From: an uncultured Alphaproteobacteria bacterium
Lineage (GTDB): Bacteria > Pseudomonadota > Alphaproteobacteria > RF32 > CAG-239
Direction: 5' to 3'
DNA length: 64,000 nucleotides
Assembly: GCA_934229625.1 (NCBI GenBank)
Contig: CAKQDU010000005.1
Location: 33,597 to 97,596 of the forward strand
Shown here in pieces: positions 41,861 to 50,581 of this stretch. Made by a program: the position numbers and the translations under genes. Below the pieces are notes generated by a model. That model made no database searches and was not told the origin of the DNA. It saw only the letters and a list, made by a program, of their open reading frames with translations. Position 1 is the stretch's first letter. Every line of letters begins with the position of its first letter.

Positions 41861-42715
41861 ATGGTTAAGAATTGTTTTAAGTATTTTGCAGCCGCATTAG
41901 TTTTGGTTGGTATGTATTTATTTATCACCCTGCCTACAAGTTGTTCATTGAATACAGATAAGCAGGATGAGAATGAAGAAGTCTGTGACAGTGTTGAAAC
42001 TTTTGACAATGTTGCCAGAGCCGATTCACTTTCTGAGGATATTTTTTCATTTATCTGCCTTGTAGAAGGCGGAGTTTTAAATGAAAAAACCGGCGAAAAC
42101 TACCATTGCGGCGCCAGATGGACTACTTGGTACGGCGTGACAACGACTCCTGACGGAAAGTTTCTGAAGAAAGGTCAGATAATCCCAAAGGCACAGGCTA
42201 AAGCTTGGTCTTTTGAACATCTGAATAAGCATGTATATCCATTCTTAAAGTATTTTTCTCACAAATTGTCAGATGAGCAAATCATTGGTATTTGCTTGTT
42301 TGTCTATAATGTCGGAGGAGAAGCTTTGACCGGATATTCTGCCGACGGCGAATATGTAAAAGAGCCTTGCGAGTTTTTTAAGGCTGTCAATAATGGTTTA
42401 GCACCTGAAGAGTGTGTTAACAAAATGACAGAGTATAGGAAATCGGCCGGCAAGCGTGCAAATGGTTTGCTGAAGCGCCATTGGGTGCAGGGTGCAGCTT
42501 ATTTAGGTATTCTTACCGCTAATAATATTGGCGATTTGGAGCCTCGTAAGTTTTATCAGACTAAAAACTTTGGCAATTACTATTGGGTAGACAAAGAGCG
42601 TCAGCCGGTAGCCGATGACAATGGTTTTTATAAGCTGCGTTATGATGACGCAACTGTTAATACTTTCTTCAATATGAATGAGGGTAATGACGTAACCGTA
42701 AATTCCATTAAATAA
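41861..42715 (+). CDS. lysozyme-like (GH24-type) exported protein
   Basis: 284 residues. A hydrophobic N-terminus ends in PTSC (Cys28), possibly a lipoprotein signal with an irregular lipobox. The region from about 60 resembles GH24/T4-type lysozymes: catalytic Glu in CLVEGG, then a C-x5-T spacing (CGARWTT) followed by WYGVT. GH24 enzymes use E-8-D-5-T or, in some, E-8-C-5-T; here the gap after Glu is longer. DEQIIGICLFVYNVGGEAL corresponds to the conserved helix with a central Asn. There is no Shine-Dalgarno before ATG 41861, as in the Bacteroidetes-like genes at 51619 and 57262. A terminator is shared with the ACP gene. Confidence 0.7.
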   Translation: MVKNCFKYFAAALVLVGMYLFITLPTSCSLNTDKQDENEEVCDSVETFDNVARADSLSEDIFSFICLVEGGVLNEKTGENYHCGARWTTWYGVTTTPDGKFLKKGQIIPKAQAKAWSFEHLNKHVYPFLKYFSHKLSDEQIIGICLFVYNVGGEALTGYSADGEYVKEPCEFFKAVNNGLAPEECVNKMTEYRKSAGKRANGLLKRHWVQGAAYLGILTANNIGDLEPRKFYQTKNFGNYYWVDKERQPVADDNGFYKLRYDDATVNTFFNMNEGNDVTVNSIK

Positions 42716-42716
42716 T

Positions 42717-42762
42717 AAAAAAGAGGGATTGCTTTGTAGCAAAGCAGTTCCTCTTTTTTTTG
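42717..42762. terminator. bidirectional terminator (lysozyme-like / ACP)
   Basis: A long stem with a 3-nt internal mismatch (42719-42735 with 42741-42757), loop of about 5 nt, T8 on plus and A-run on minus. Confidence 0.85.
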
Positions 42763-42763
42763 T

Positions 42764-43039
42764 TTACGCTTTTGTGTTTTTAACTTTTTCGCACACAAAA
42801 TCCAACAATTCACTAACAGTAACGTTTGGATTTTTAGCAATGTAATGAGCAATTTCATCATTATTTTCAAGCTCAAGCTTAAATTCAACTTTCATGCTGA
42901 TATACATCGCATTGATACTGTCCATGCTTAAATCATCACGCAAACGGTCGCTTTCGTTGATTTTATCAACCTCCAATTCGCGACAAATCGTTTCTAACAA
43001 CACGGACTTTAAATCTTTCTCTTTAAGATTAGCATTCAT
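42764..43039 (-). CDS. acyl carrier protein-like protein
   Basis: 91-residue phosphopantetheine carrier. The attachment Ser is in DDLSMDSINA, close to the ACP consensus D-S-L-D; the surrounding helix (ISMKVEFKLELEN) fits. It is not beside fabD/fabF or other fatty-acid genes, so it may be a specialised carrier rather than the housekeeping AcpP. The nearest biosynthetic gene on the same strand upstream is the DegT-family aminotransferase (43368), separated by 328 bp with a terminator. Confidence 0.8.
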   Translation of the reverse strand: MNANLKEKDLKSVLLETICRELEVDKINESDRLRDDLSMDSINAMYISMKVEFKLELENNDEIAHYIAKNPNVTVSELLDFVCEKVKNTKA

Positions 43040-43320
43040 AATAATATATAATTTAATAAAACAACATTATAATTTTATGCAAAAAGCAAAATTTGTCAAT
43101 ATATCAGCCGGAAAAATTTTTCATTTATTTTTTTAATGTTTTCCTTGCTAATTTTTGCTTTACAAAGTGTGTCATTATTTTAGGCTTTTACGCCTTCTGC
43201 TATTACATTAAAGTTTGCAGCTTCGACACAAATTTTACATATGTGTCGCAAATGTTCAAATCGTCCCTATTGCAGCGTGCAGGTTCAGCTAAATCCAAGC
43301 TGAATTATATAAATAAAAAA
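43040..43320. other. non-coding gap with small inverted repeats
   Basis: AT-rich and without a supported gene. It contains the ACP promoter region and two short inverted repeats: CGACACA...TGTGTCG (about 43228-43253) and TTCAGCT...AGCTGAA (about 43285-43305). A small RNA is possible, but nothing decisive is visible. Confidence 0.4.
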
Positions 43321-43350
43321 AACAATCCACTATGCGGTGGATTGTTTTTA
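43321..43350 (-). terminator. terminator of the DegT-family gene
   Basis: A perfect 10-bp stem (43321-43330 with 43337-43346), 6-nt loop. On minus it is followed by a T-rich tail. Confidence 0.8.
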
Positions 43351-43367
43351 TTGCAAAAATTTTGAAT

Positions 43368-44528
43368 CTAAGCGGCTTTTTTCATTTTTTCGGCGGCAAA
43401 TTCGTTCATTTTGCTAATAACGTATGACTGTTCTTCTTCTGTCAAATAAGGAGTCATAGGAATACTGCAAACAGTTTTAGAAAGTTTTTCGCAAACCGGC
43501 AAAGAACGATTGTTCCATTTTGCGTATGCCGTTTGAGTGTTTACCGGGCGAGGATAGTAAGCACCGCAAGGAATGCCGTTGGCTTTCAAGTAATCCATCA
43601 ATTCGTCGCGGTCTTCGCAGTTGATTGTGTACAAAGCATAAGCTGAATGGCAGTTAGGCAAAATTTCTTGCTTGTTGAAATATGGGCTTAACTCTTCGTC
43701 ATAGCGTTTTGCAACTTTGTAACGGTCTTTCAATTCTTGTTCAAATACTGTCAATTTCAAGAGCAAAACAGCGGCTTGGAAAGAGTTCATACGGCCGGTC
43801 ATACCCAAACGAACGTTGTCGTAGTGGTCTTCTGGGCTCATACCATGAACGCGGCAGGATTTTACCAACTCATTTTCTTCGTTGTTATTAGTAAACACGG
43901 CACCGCCGTCACCATAGCAACCCAATGGTTTTGTCGGGTAAAATGATGTTGCTGTCATATCAGCGATAGAGCCGGCGTGTTTTCCGTGGTAAATAGAACC
44001 GAAAGACTGGCAAGAGTCAGACAAAACTTTCATGCCGTTTTCATGTGCGATTTTGCAAATTTCATCATAGTCGCACGGAGAACCGAAAATATCAACGGCA
44101 ACAACGGCTTTAAGGTTTAATTTGCCTTCTTTTTTGACTTCGGCAATAGCTTTTTTCAAATCTTCCGGATTCATATTGTAGGTATTTGGATTAGAATCTA
44201 CAAAAATTGGGGTTGCACCAAGCAAAACCGGAGCTTCGGCTGATGCTACGAATGTGAATGAAGATACAAATACGGCATCTCCGGATTTTACACCCCAAGC
44301 CATTAGGGCAAGGGTGAGGGCGTCGGTGCCAGAACCGCAGGTTGAGCAATATTTTGTACCGGCAAAATTTGCTAATTTTTCATCTAATTCTTTTGTTTCC
44401 GGGCCTTGACAATAAGCTCCGTGATTTAAAATTGTTTTGAAAGAGTCTAAAAATTTTTCCTGACCAATAACTTTTTGAGCGGTAGCACAGTCAAACAAGT
44501 TGATTTTGGTAGATGGTTTATTTGTCAT
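43368..44528 (-). CDS. DegT/DnrJ/EryC1-family PLP aminotransferase
   Basis: 386 residues, the usual length. These enzymes transaminate keto-sugars on nucleotide carriers for LPS, O-antigen or glycoprotein synthesis. The N-terminal HGAYCQGPETKELDEKLA and CSTCGSGTDALTLALMAWG regions are typical. The PLP Lys is in TSFYPTKPLGCYGDGGAV. The C-terminus includes CGAYYPRPVNTQTAY, a substrate-binding segment. It is monocistronic, with a 158-bp gap upstream to the OMP gene. Sugar substrate unknown. Confidence 0.92.
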   Translation of the reverse strand: MTNKPSTKINLFDCATAQKVIGQEKFLDSFKTILNHGAYCQGPETKELDEKLANFAGTKYCSTCGSGTDALTLALMAWGVKSGDAVFVSSFTFVASAEAPVLLGATPIFVDSNPNTYNMNPEDLKKAIAEVKKEGKLNLKAVVAVDIFGSPCDYDEICKIAHENGMKVLSDSCQSFGSIYHGKHAGSIADMTATSFYPTKPLGCYGDGGAVFTNNNEENELVKSCRVHGMSPEDHYDNVRLGMTGRMNSFQAAVLLLKLTVFEQELKDRYKVAKRYDEELSPYFNKQEILPNCHSAYALYTINCEDRDELMDYLKANGIPCGAYYPRPVNTQTAYAKWNNRSLPVCEKLSKTVCSIPMTPYLTEEEQSYVISKMNEFAAEKMKKAA

Positions 44529-44642
44529 AATTTATCTTCCTTATAAAAAATGTTTTTAACTGCCTTGCAATCTACACCGATTCTCGCGGTGGTGCAACAC
44601 ACAAAAAGTTACGGTTTTGTAACATTGCGGCAAATAAAAAAA

Positions 44643-44670
44643 GACGATGCACAAAGCACCGTCTTTTAAA
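44643..44670 (-). terminator. terminator of the OMP gene
   Basis: Stem 44643-44650 with 44656-44663. One pair is G-U when read on the minus RNA but A-C on plus, so the hairpin is designed for the minus transcript. It lies 17 bp beyond the OMP stop. Confidence 0.75.
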
Positions 44671-44686
44671 CTCTAACTCGTTAAAA

Positions 44687-45286
44687 TTAGAAAGTGTATC
44701 TAACACCGAGCATAATTTCATGGTCACGAGCTGTCAATTTAGTAACGCTGTCACCAGAGTTTTTACGGATACGACCCAAGTCAGCATAACGATAACCGGC
44801 ATCCAAAGTCCAATTAGAGTTGATGTCGTATGTCAAACCAGCCATAACTTGCCAAGCCAAATTGTAAACAGATTTAGCCTGTTCACCGTTATCAGCTTTC
44901 AAATAAGCAGAACCGATACCGGCACCAACATAAGGAGTCCATGGAGTGCATGTCAAATAGTCAAAATAAGCATTGGCCATTACAGAGTGTTTATAAAGTC
45001 TGAAGTGATTCAATCCGTCAATGTAATTTCTTTTGATGTCACGAGAATTGTTCAATTCCAATTCGCCACGAACATAACCGGCTTGAACACCGTAAGCAAT
45101 GTGTGTGCCAAACAATTCTTTGTTTGCTTTTGCACGAGCCAATTCAGGTTGATCAGCTTCAGCAGCTTTCATGTTTACTTTGTTGAAGTCATAAGAAATT
45201 TTGCCAGATACGTACTGATTTACTTCAGCTTGCGCATTAACGCTGAGTAAAGAGGCAACACCGGCCAATAACAAAAATTTTTTCAT
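44687..45286 (-). CDS. small outer-membrane beta-barrel protein
   Basis: 199 residues with a clear signal peptide (1-20, ending AQA). The mature part has alternating strands: ISYDFNKVNM, AYGVQAGYVRGELEL, ANAYFDYL, TPYVGAGIGSAYLKA, and TYDINSNWTLDAGYRYADLG, with final Phe (VRYTF). This is the 8-strand OmpA-barrel/Omp25-like pattern of alphaproteobacterial surface proteins. No peptidoglycan-binding domain follows. Monocistronic. It resembles immunogenic small OMPs, but function cannot be assigned. Confidence 0.85.
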   Translation of the reverse strand: MKKFLLLAGVASLLSVNAQAEVNQYVSGKISYDFNKVNMKAAEADQPELARAKANKELFGTHIAYGVQAGYVRGELELNNSRDIKRNYIDGLNHFRLYKHSVMANAYFDYLTCTPWTPYVGAGIGSAYLKADNGEQAKSVYNLAWQVMAGLTYDINSNWTLDAGYRYADLGRIRKNSGDSVTKLTARDHEIMLGVRYTF

Positions 45287-45451
45287 AGTTTATTCCTTCT
45301 AAATATTACTTTTGAACAACAATATTACTATTCGTATTGTAACAAAGCCACTTTAGAGCTATAATATTTAATAGTCAAGCAATATTGCGATAAATTTTGG
45401 CAACAAAATGTTTCAAAATTTAAAATCAGGTATGTATATAACAGAAAAATC

Positions 45452-46162
45452 TTAAAAATAAGTATATAGTAAACGTCCGTTTTTTTGCAGCCAATCTCGT
45501 CCTTTCTGCCAATCTTTGTCCAAGCTTTCCACGCATTTCCAAAAATCAGAAGAATGGTCTTGGTGTCTGAGGTGCGATACTTCATGCGCCATCAAATAAT
45601 CTATCACATATTTTGGGGCAAGCGCTATGCGCCAGTTATAGTTTATATTGTTCAGCGTAGAGCAGCTGCCCCAGCGCGACTTGGTGTCTTTTATACAGAT
45701 ACCGTTGATTTTGCAATCTATTTGTGTGGCGAGTCTTGCCGATAATTTATAAAATTCTTCTGCGGCTGCTTTGCGTATATAGTCCTTGACGCGGCGATGC
45801 AAAAACTCGGCGCCGCCCGAAACAATCAGTTTGTTTTCTTCCAGTCTTGCGCCGCAACGGGCGTTCGGCTGGTGAGAAATCGTAATGCTTTGCCCAAACA
45901 ATGATATAGTTTCTCCGTTACTGAAATATTTCCGTTCAGGCAATTTCTGCAATGTTTCCAAAATCCAATCCATGTTGTCGTTTACAAAATTTATGGCGCG
46001 TTTTCTGCTGCAATATTTAGGAATAGACAATACCGGAATATGTTCCTTATTATCTATATGTAAAATTAGTTTGCGCGAATTTGCCGATTGCACAACTTTT
46101 ATATCCATGCCGACGGCTTCTTTGATGTCAAAGGTCTTGCCAGTCAATAATGTAATCTTCAT
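45452..46162 (-). CDS. YgjP-like zinc metallopeptidase (DUF45/WLM type)
   Basis: 236 residues. The HExxH zinc motif is in YLMAHEVSHLRHQDHSSDFW, with the third ligand in the HS-x-x-F-W context typical of YgjP-like proteins. DTKSRWGSCSTLNNINYNWRIALAP, a conserved family block, precedes it. The start overlaps the YcgN-like gene by 35 nt; an internal ATG at 46108 (MDIKVV) would remove this overlap, so the start is uncertain. The function of the family is not established. It is the last gene of a packed minus-strand set with dnaB. Confidence 0.85.
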   Translation of the reverse strand: MKITLLTGKTFDIKEAVGMDIKVVQSANSRKLILHIDNKEHIPVLSIPKYCSRKRAINFVNDNMDWILETLQKLPERKYFSNGETISLFGQSITISHQPNARCGARLEENKLIVSGGAEFLHRRVKDYIRKAAAEEFYKLSARLATQIDCKINGICIKDTKSRWGSCSTLNNINYNWRIALAPKYVIDYLMAHEVSHLRHQDHSSDFWKCVESLDKDWQKGRDWLQKNGRLLYTYF

Positions 46163-46631
46163 AGTCTTTAACCTTTGTTTCGCTAATCAGTTCTCGGCCG
46201 CTTAAATCCATGCCGGCTTTTTTTACGCTATATGCATCACCGGTTATAAGCGGATGCCATTCCGGCAAATCGTAACCGTTGTCCAAAAGCCAATAAGCAC
46301 ATGTTTTGGGCAGCCAGCGCGGTTTTTCTCTTACGGCGGCGAGGTCTATTTTACGGCAGTCGTCCATTGCTTCAAAGCGATGTTCGTAGATTTTGCACAA
46401 ACAGGTTTTGCAGTCCAAAAAACGGCAGCAGGCGCGGGTAAAGTGGATTTTGCCTTTTATCTCTATTTTATTCAGGCAGCATTTTCCGCAGCCGTCGCAT
46501 AAAGCTTCCCATTCGGCCTCATCTAGTTCATCAAGTTTTTTATGTTTCCAAAATTCAGGCTCAAGCTTTTTGAAGTCATCGACACGTTGCTGCGGATTAA
46601 ATTCGGATTCGTTTGATTTCGGTTCGTTCAT
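46128..46631 (-). CDS. YcgN/UPF0260 cysteine-cluster protein
   Basis: 167 residues. The Cys cluster begins CDGCGKCCLNK (about 52-62), then CCRFLDCKTCLCKIY and C-x-K further on, the pattern expected to bind a metal or Fe-S centre. The conserved tail WLPKTCAYWLLDNGYDLPEWHPLITGD matches the family. It overlaps the upstream paralogue by 4 nt (ATGA) and the YgjP-like gene by 35 nt. Function unknown. Two different Cys-cluster proteins side by side are unusual and may act together. Confidence 0.88.
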   Translation of the reverse strand: MNEPKSNESEFNPQQRVDDFKKLEPEFWKHKKLDELDEAEWEALCDGCGKCCLNKIEIKGKIHFTRACCRFLDCKTCLCKIYEHRFEAMDDCRKIDLAAVREKPRWLPKTCAYWLLDNGYDLPEWHPLITGDAYSVKKAGMDLSGRELISETKVKDYEDYIIDWQDL

Positions 46632-47011
46632 AAAAGTTCTCCGTCCGTTATATGGTCTTCAAGTTCTTCTTCATTAACCATAGTTTCAGAAACGACTCGT
46701 CCTTGCAGCGGCTGCAAGGCTTGCGGCTTATAATTCTTATCAAAAAGCTGACGATAGGCGCAAACTTTGGGCATCCAAGTCAGTTTGTCAACGTTTTGCG
46801 GCGTAAGTTTTAAGCATTCCGGCACCAGTTCGCAGCGTTTTTCATAGACTGTGCAAAGGTTGTTTTCAATGTCATAATAACGGCAGATAACATTGGTGTA
46901 ATATATTTCTTCAGTATCTTCATTTTGCAGTTTTAATAAACAGCAACGACCGCAATGCCGGCAGATTTTTTCCCAATCGTTCTGACTTATTTTAGCTAAG
47001 TTTTTAACCAC
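46628..47011 (-). CDS. second Cys-cluster protein (YcgN/YkgJ-like)
   Basis: About 127 residues from a GTG at 47011, which has GGAG upstream inside the dnaB end; an alternative ATG at 47062 would overlap dnaB by 59 nt. The cluster CRHCGRCCLLKL and the later CRYYDIENNLCTVYEKRC and WMPKVCAYRQLFD parallel the next gene, so these are tandem paralogues. The stop overlaps the next start by 4 nt. Diversified rather than duplicated recently: only the motif residues agree. Function not known. Confidence 0.8.
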   Translation of the reverse strand: MVKNLAKISQNDWEKICRHCGRCCLLKLQNEDTEEIYYTNVICRYYDIENNLCTVYEKRCELVPECLKLTPQNVDKLTWMPKVCAYRQLFDKNYKPQALQPLQGRVVSETMVNEEELEDHITDGELL

Positions 47012-48479
47012 CGCGTTTCTCCGCCATTTTATCTTCTTCCGCCAAATTTCCGAACTGGGCAAATTCGCCGTTCCAAAACAGTTTTATCGTACCTGTCGGA
47101 CCATGACGCTGCTTGCCGATAATCACTTCGGCGACATTTGCCGTTTCGCGGTCGCGTTGCACCCATTCCTCATGTTTCTTTTGGAATTTTTCGGGAGTGT
47201 CGCCTTCTTGCTGTTTAGGCTCGGCATTATGAATATAGTAATTTTCACGGAACACAAACATTACAATATCGGCATCTTGTTCAATAGAGCCGGATTCGCG
47301 CAAGTCAGACATCACCGGACGTTTGTCATCGCGCATTTCCACGCCGCGGTTCAGTTGTGAAAGGGCAATGACCGGAACTTTCAGCTCTTTGGCTAAAATT
47401 TTCAGTCCGCGGGAAATTTCAGACAGTTCCTGCACGCGGTTACCCTCGCTGCGTTTGTTATTGGAGCCGGAAATTAGTTGGATGTAGTCAATTACAATCA
47501 AGCCTAATCCTTTGCTTCGTTTTAAGCGTCTGGCTCTTGTGCGGATGGTGTTGATTGTAACACCCGGTGTGTCGTCAATGTAAAGAGGAATATTTTCCAG
47601 CTCGCGCACGGCGGCGGCGATTCGCGTAAATTCCGAAGCGTCCAGTTCGCCGTTACGCATTTTTTGGCTCGATGTTTGTGTGACGGTTGAAAGAATACGT
47701 GAAGCCAGTTGGTCGGCGGACATTTCAAGCGAAAAGAACGCAACCCCCCGATTCTCCGGCGGCGTTTCCTTGTCGCGAGAATAAAATTCGGCAACGTTAT
47801 AGGCAATGTTTGTTGCCAGAGCGGTTTTACCCATAGCCGGACGTCCGGCCAAAATAATTAAGTCAGAGTCATTTAATCCGCCGATTCGGTAGTCTAACTT
47901 GTTTAATCCGGTCGGTGTGCCTGAAATTTTTCCTTCTTTTTGATAAGCTTTTTCAATGGCGGCTAAAGATGAACCCAAAGCGGTTGAAAAGTCGACAAAA
48001 CCGCCTTGCGCGTCACCCTGGTCAGAAAGTGTGTAAAGCATTTTTTCGGCACTTTCGATTTGGTCTGTTGCCGAAGTGTCTATACTTTCTTCAAGTGCGT
48101 GATTAACAATTTCATAGCCGGTGTTGATTAGTTCGCGCCGCAGATATTTGTCATAAATAAATTGTGCGTAATATTCAACATTAGTTAAAGGCGATGCGCT
48201 GTCTGCTAGTTTTATCAAATAAGGAAAACCCCCGACTTCATTAAGTGTTCCCTCTTGCTCAAAATAGCTTTTCAGCGTGATTACATCAGCTATGTGGCCT
48301 TTGGTTATGAGTTTGGACATCACCTCAAAAATTTTTTGATGCGTGGCATCGGCAAAGTGTGCCGGACGTAAAAATTCCGAAACTTTTTCAAAGGCTTTGT
48401 TGTTTGCTAAAATCGCGCCTATTAAAGCTTGTTCGGCTTCAATATTTTTAGGCAGGCGAGCGGCGTCTAATTTTTCCAT
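47004..48479 (-). CDS. dnaB: replicative DNA helicase DnaB
   Basis: Hexameric helicase at the replication fork. 491 residues. The N-terminal primase-interacting domain (LPKNIEAEQALIGAIL, about 8-23) is followed by the RecA-like ATPase domain with Walker A GRPAMGKTAL (about 210-219), Walker B LIVIDYIQL and the DnaB motif LRESGSIEQDADIVMF. The C-terminal end RHGPTG is normal. No intein is present. It is the first gene of a packed run with the two Cys-cluster proteins and the YgjP-like peptidase. galE starts divergently 160 bp away. Confidence 0.97.
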   Translation of the reverse strand: MEKLDAARLPKNIEAEQALIGAILANNKAFEKVSEFLRPAHFADATHQKIFEVMSKLITKGHIADVITLKSYFEQEGTLNEVGGFPYLIKLADSASPLTNVEYYAQFIYDKYLRRELINTGYEIVNHALEESIDTSATDQIESAEKMLYTLSDQGDAQGGFVDFSTALGSSLAAIEKAYQKEGKISGTPTGLNKLDYRIGGLNDSDLIILAGRPAMGKTALATNIAYNVAEFYSRDKETPPENRGVAFFSLEMSADQLASRILSTVTQTSSQKMRNGELDASEFTRIAAAVRELENIPLYIDDTPGVTINTIRTRARRLKRSKGLGLIVIDYIQLISGSNNKRSEGNRVQELSEISRGLKILAKELKVPVIALSQLNRGVEMRDDKRPVMSDLRESGSIEQDADIVMFVFRENYYIHNAEPKQQEGDTPEKFQKKHEEWVQRDRETANVAEVIIGKQRHGPTGTIKLFWNGEFAQFGNLAEEDKMAEKRGG

Positions 48480-48638
48480 TTAGTTCCTCTTTGTTACATT
48501 TTTGTTAATTTGTATACGTTATAAATAAAAAAGTCTTGAAATGTGACTGAAATATTTTTTATCCTGTGGATAATGGGTATAAAAAAGCAGCATGTATAAA
48601 AAAATATACTATTGTGCCAATCGGATATGAGGAGAAAT

Positions 48639-49613
48639 ATGATGACGGATAAAAAGGTTTTGGTAATAGGCGGAGCTGGATATATCGGCAGCCATGTCGT
48701 CAAAGCTCTGTTGAAAGAAAAATTCGCCGTGACCGTATATGACAATCTGTCTACAGGGCAGACTTGTAATTTGTTTGACGATGCTGAGTTTGTAGAGGGC
48801 GATATTTTAGACTTTGCAAACTTGGAAAAAGTCATGAAATCCGGATTTGATGCCGTTATACATCTGGCGGCCAAAAAAGCCGTTGGCGAGTCTATGGAAA
48901 ACCCTCAGCTATATTCTCAAAATAATATCAGCGGTTCGATAAATATTTTTAACGCCATGCTTAATTCCGGTGTTAAAAATGTGGTGTTTTCTTCTACTTC
49001 GGCGGTTTACGGAATGCCCGAATATTTGCCGCTGGATGAACAACATCCGCTTAATCCGATGAGCTTTTACGGCTATACAAAAATGGCAATAGAGCAGGTA
49101 ATGGACTGGTATAGCCGGATTAAAGATTTTCATTACATCGCTTTGCGCTATTTCAACGCGGTTGGCTATGCCGCTGACGGTAGTATTCGCGGTAAAGAAA
49201 AAAATCCGCAAAACTTGTTGCCGCTGATTATGGAAGTGGCAACCGGAAAGCGTGAAAAATTGCATGTTTTCGGCAATGACTATGACACGCCGGACGGAAC
49301 TTGCCGACGTGACTACATACATGTAGAAGATTTGGCTGCGGCTCATGTGTTGGCAATCAAAAAATTGTTGAACGGAGGCGATTCGCAAGTGATTAACCTC
49401 GGAACGGAAAAAGGAACATCGGTATTGGAAATTATCAAATCAGTAGAGCGCGTCAGCGGTAAAAAAATCAACTATGATTTTGCGTCGCGCCGGGCAGGCG
49501 ACCCCGCTGATGTGGTTGCTACCAGCGCTAAGGCTTTAAAAGTTTTGGGTTGGCAGGCTAAATATACTGATATTGATGAAATTGTTAAAACAGTTTGGAA
49601 TTTGGAAAAATAA
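48639..49613 (+). CDS. galE: UDP-glucose 4-epimerase
   Basis: Interconverts UDP-glucose and UDP-galactose, feeding LPS and polysaccharide synthesis. ATG 48639 (or 48642) follows GAGGAG; the frame is open to 48612. 324 residues. NAD motif GGAGYIGSH (about 9-17), catalytic Tyr-Lys in SFYGYTKMAIEQ, and SSTSAVYG are intact. The length matches. It overlaps terC by 1 nt (TAATG), and the downstream genes are unrelated in function, so the operon is one of convenience. Confidence 0.93.
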   Translation: MMTDKKVLVIGGAGYIGSHVVKALLKEKFAVTVYDNLSTGQTCNLFDDAEFVEGDILDFANLEKVMKSGFDAVIHLAAKKAVGESMENPQLYSQNNISGSINIFNAMLNSGVKNVVFSSTSAVYGMPEYLPLDEQHPLNPMSFYGYTKMAIEQVMDWYSRIKDFHYIALRYFNAVGYAADGSIRGKEKNPQNLLPLIMEVATGKREKLHVFGNDYDTPDGTCRRDYIHVEDLAAAHVLAIKKLLNGGDSQVINLGTEKGTSVLEIIKSVERVSGKKINYDFASRRAGDPADVVATSAKALKVLGWQAKYTDIDEIVKTVWNLEK

Positions 49614-50581
49614 TGGAAGATTTTATACAAAATTTTGCTAATCACCCGGCAATGTCGCCGGTTATGCTTTGGTCCAGCTTCGGAGTGGCGGTAATATTGC
49701 TGCTGGCTGCCGATTTGTTTTGGTTCAATCGCAAAAATGAAGAGCCTCATTTTTGGCATACGCTATGGATTTGCGTGGCCTATGTGGTTGCTGCGCTGCT
49801 GTTCGGCGTGTTTGTGATGTATGAAGACGGCGTCAAAAAAGGTATGGATTATTTCACGGGGTATTTGCTGGAAAAAAGTCTTTCTATGGATAATATTTTT
49901 GTGATGTCCATGATTTTTGCCTCGTTAGGCGTGCCTAAAATGTATCAGCACCGAGTGTTGTTTTGGGGAATTTTAGGCGCTTTGGTAATGCGTGGAGTTT
50001 TAATTGGCATCGGCGATGCTCTGATTGTAAAATTTCATTGGATTCTTTATATTTTCTCCGCGTTTCTGATTTATACCGGTATTAAAATGCTTTTGACCAA
50101 AGAAGCTGAGCAAGGTAATATTCAAGATACTAAAATATATAAATGGCTGTCAAAAATATTTCATGTGACACATGAAATACACGGAGAACACTTTTTCTAT
50201 AAAAAAGACGGCAAACACTATATAACACCGCTGTTTTTTGCATTGGTGATTATTGAAACAATGGATGTTGTTTTTGCCCTTGACAGTATTCCTGCCATAT
50301 TTTTGGTAACAACCGATGTTTATGTCGTGTATACCAGTAATATCTTTGCTATTTTGGGATTGCGCGCGCTTTACTTTTTGTTGGCGGCCATCATAAGCAA
50401 GTTTGTTTATCTGAAACCGGCCATTTCTATTATTTTAATTTTTATCGGAATTAAAATATTCTTGCCGCGTATCGGGATAGAAGTTGAAGAATGGCAGTCG
50501 CTCAGCGTTACGGTTGGATTGCTTGCTGGCGGTATTTTGCTTTCACTTTTGAAAAAGAAGGAGCAAACAAACAATGGATGA
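49613..50581 (+). CDS. TerC/Alx-family membrane protein
   Basis: 322 residues from ATG 49613 (TAATG overlap with galE). About nine TM segments. The acid-rich family motifs are present: EKSLSMDNIFVM (about 82-93) and DVVFALDSIPA (about 214-224). Members include Alx, a manganese exporter, and TerC proteins linked to tellurite resistance or metal loading of exported proteins. The substrate here is most likely Mn, by family. It overlaps the next gene by 8 nt. Confidence 0.88.
   Translation: MEDFIQNFANHPAMSPVMLWSSFGVAVILLLAADLFWFNRKNEEPHFWHTLWICVAYVVAALLFGVFVMYEDGVKKGMDYFTGYLLEKSLSMDNIFVMSMIFASLGVPKMYQHRVLFWGILGALVMRGVLIGIGDALIVKFHWILYIFSAFLIYTGIKMLLTKEAEQGNIQDTKIYKWLSKIFHVTHEIHGEHFFYKKDGKHYITPLFFALVIIETMDVVFALDSIPAIFLVTTDVYVVYTSNIFAILGLRALYFLLAAIISKFVYLKPAISIILIFIGIKIFLPRIGIEVEEWQSLSVTVGLLAGGILLSLLKKKEQTNNG

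Noticed and set aside
43093..43365. Plus-strand open frame of 90 codons
   Set aside because: No ribosome site, overlaps a terminator hairpin, composition like random AT-rich sequence (Phe/Tyr/Lys).
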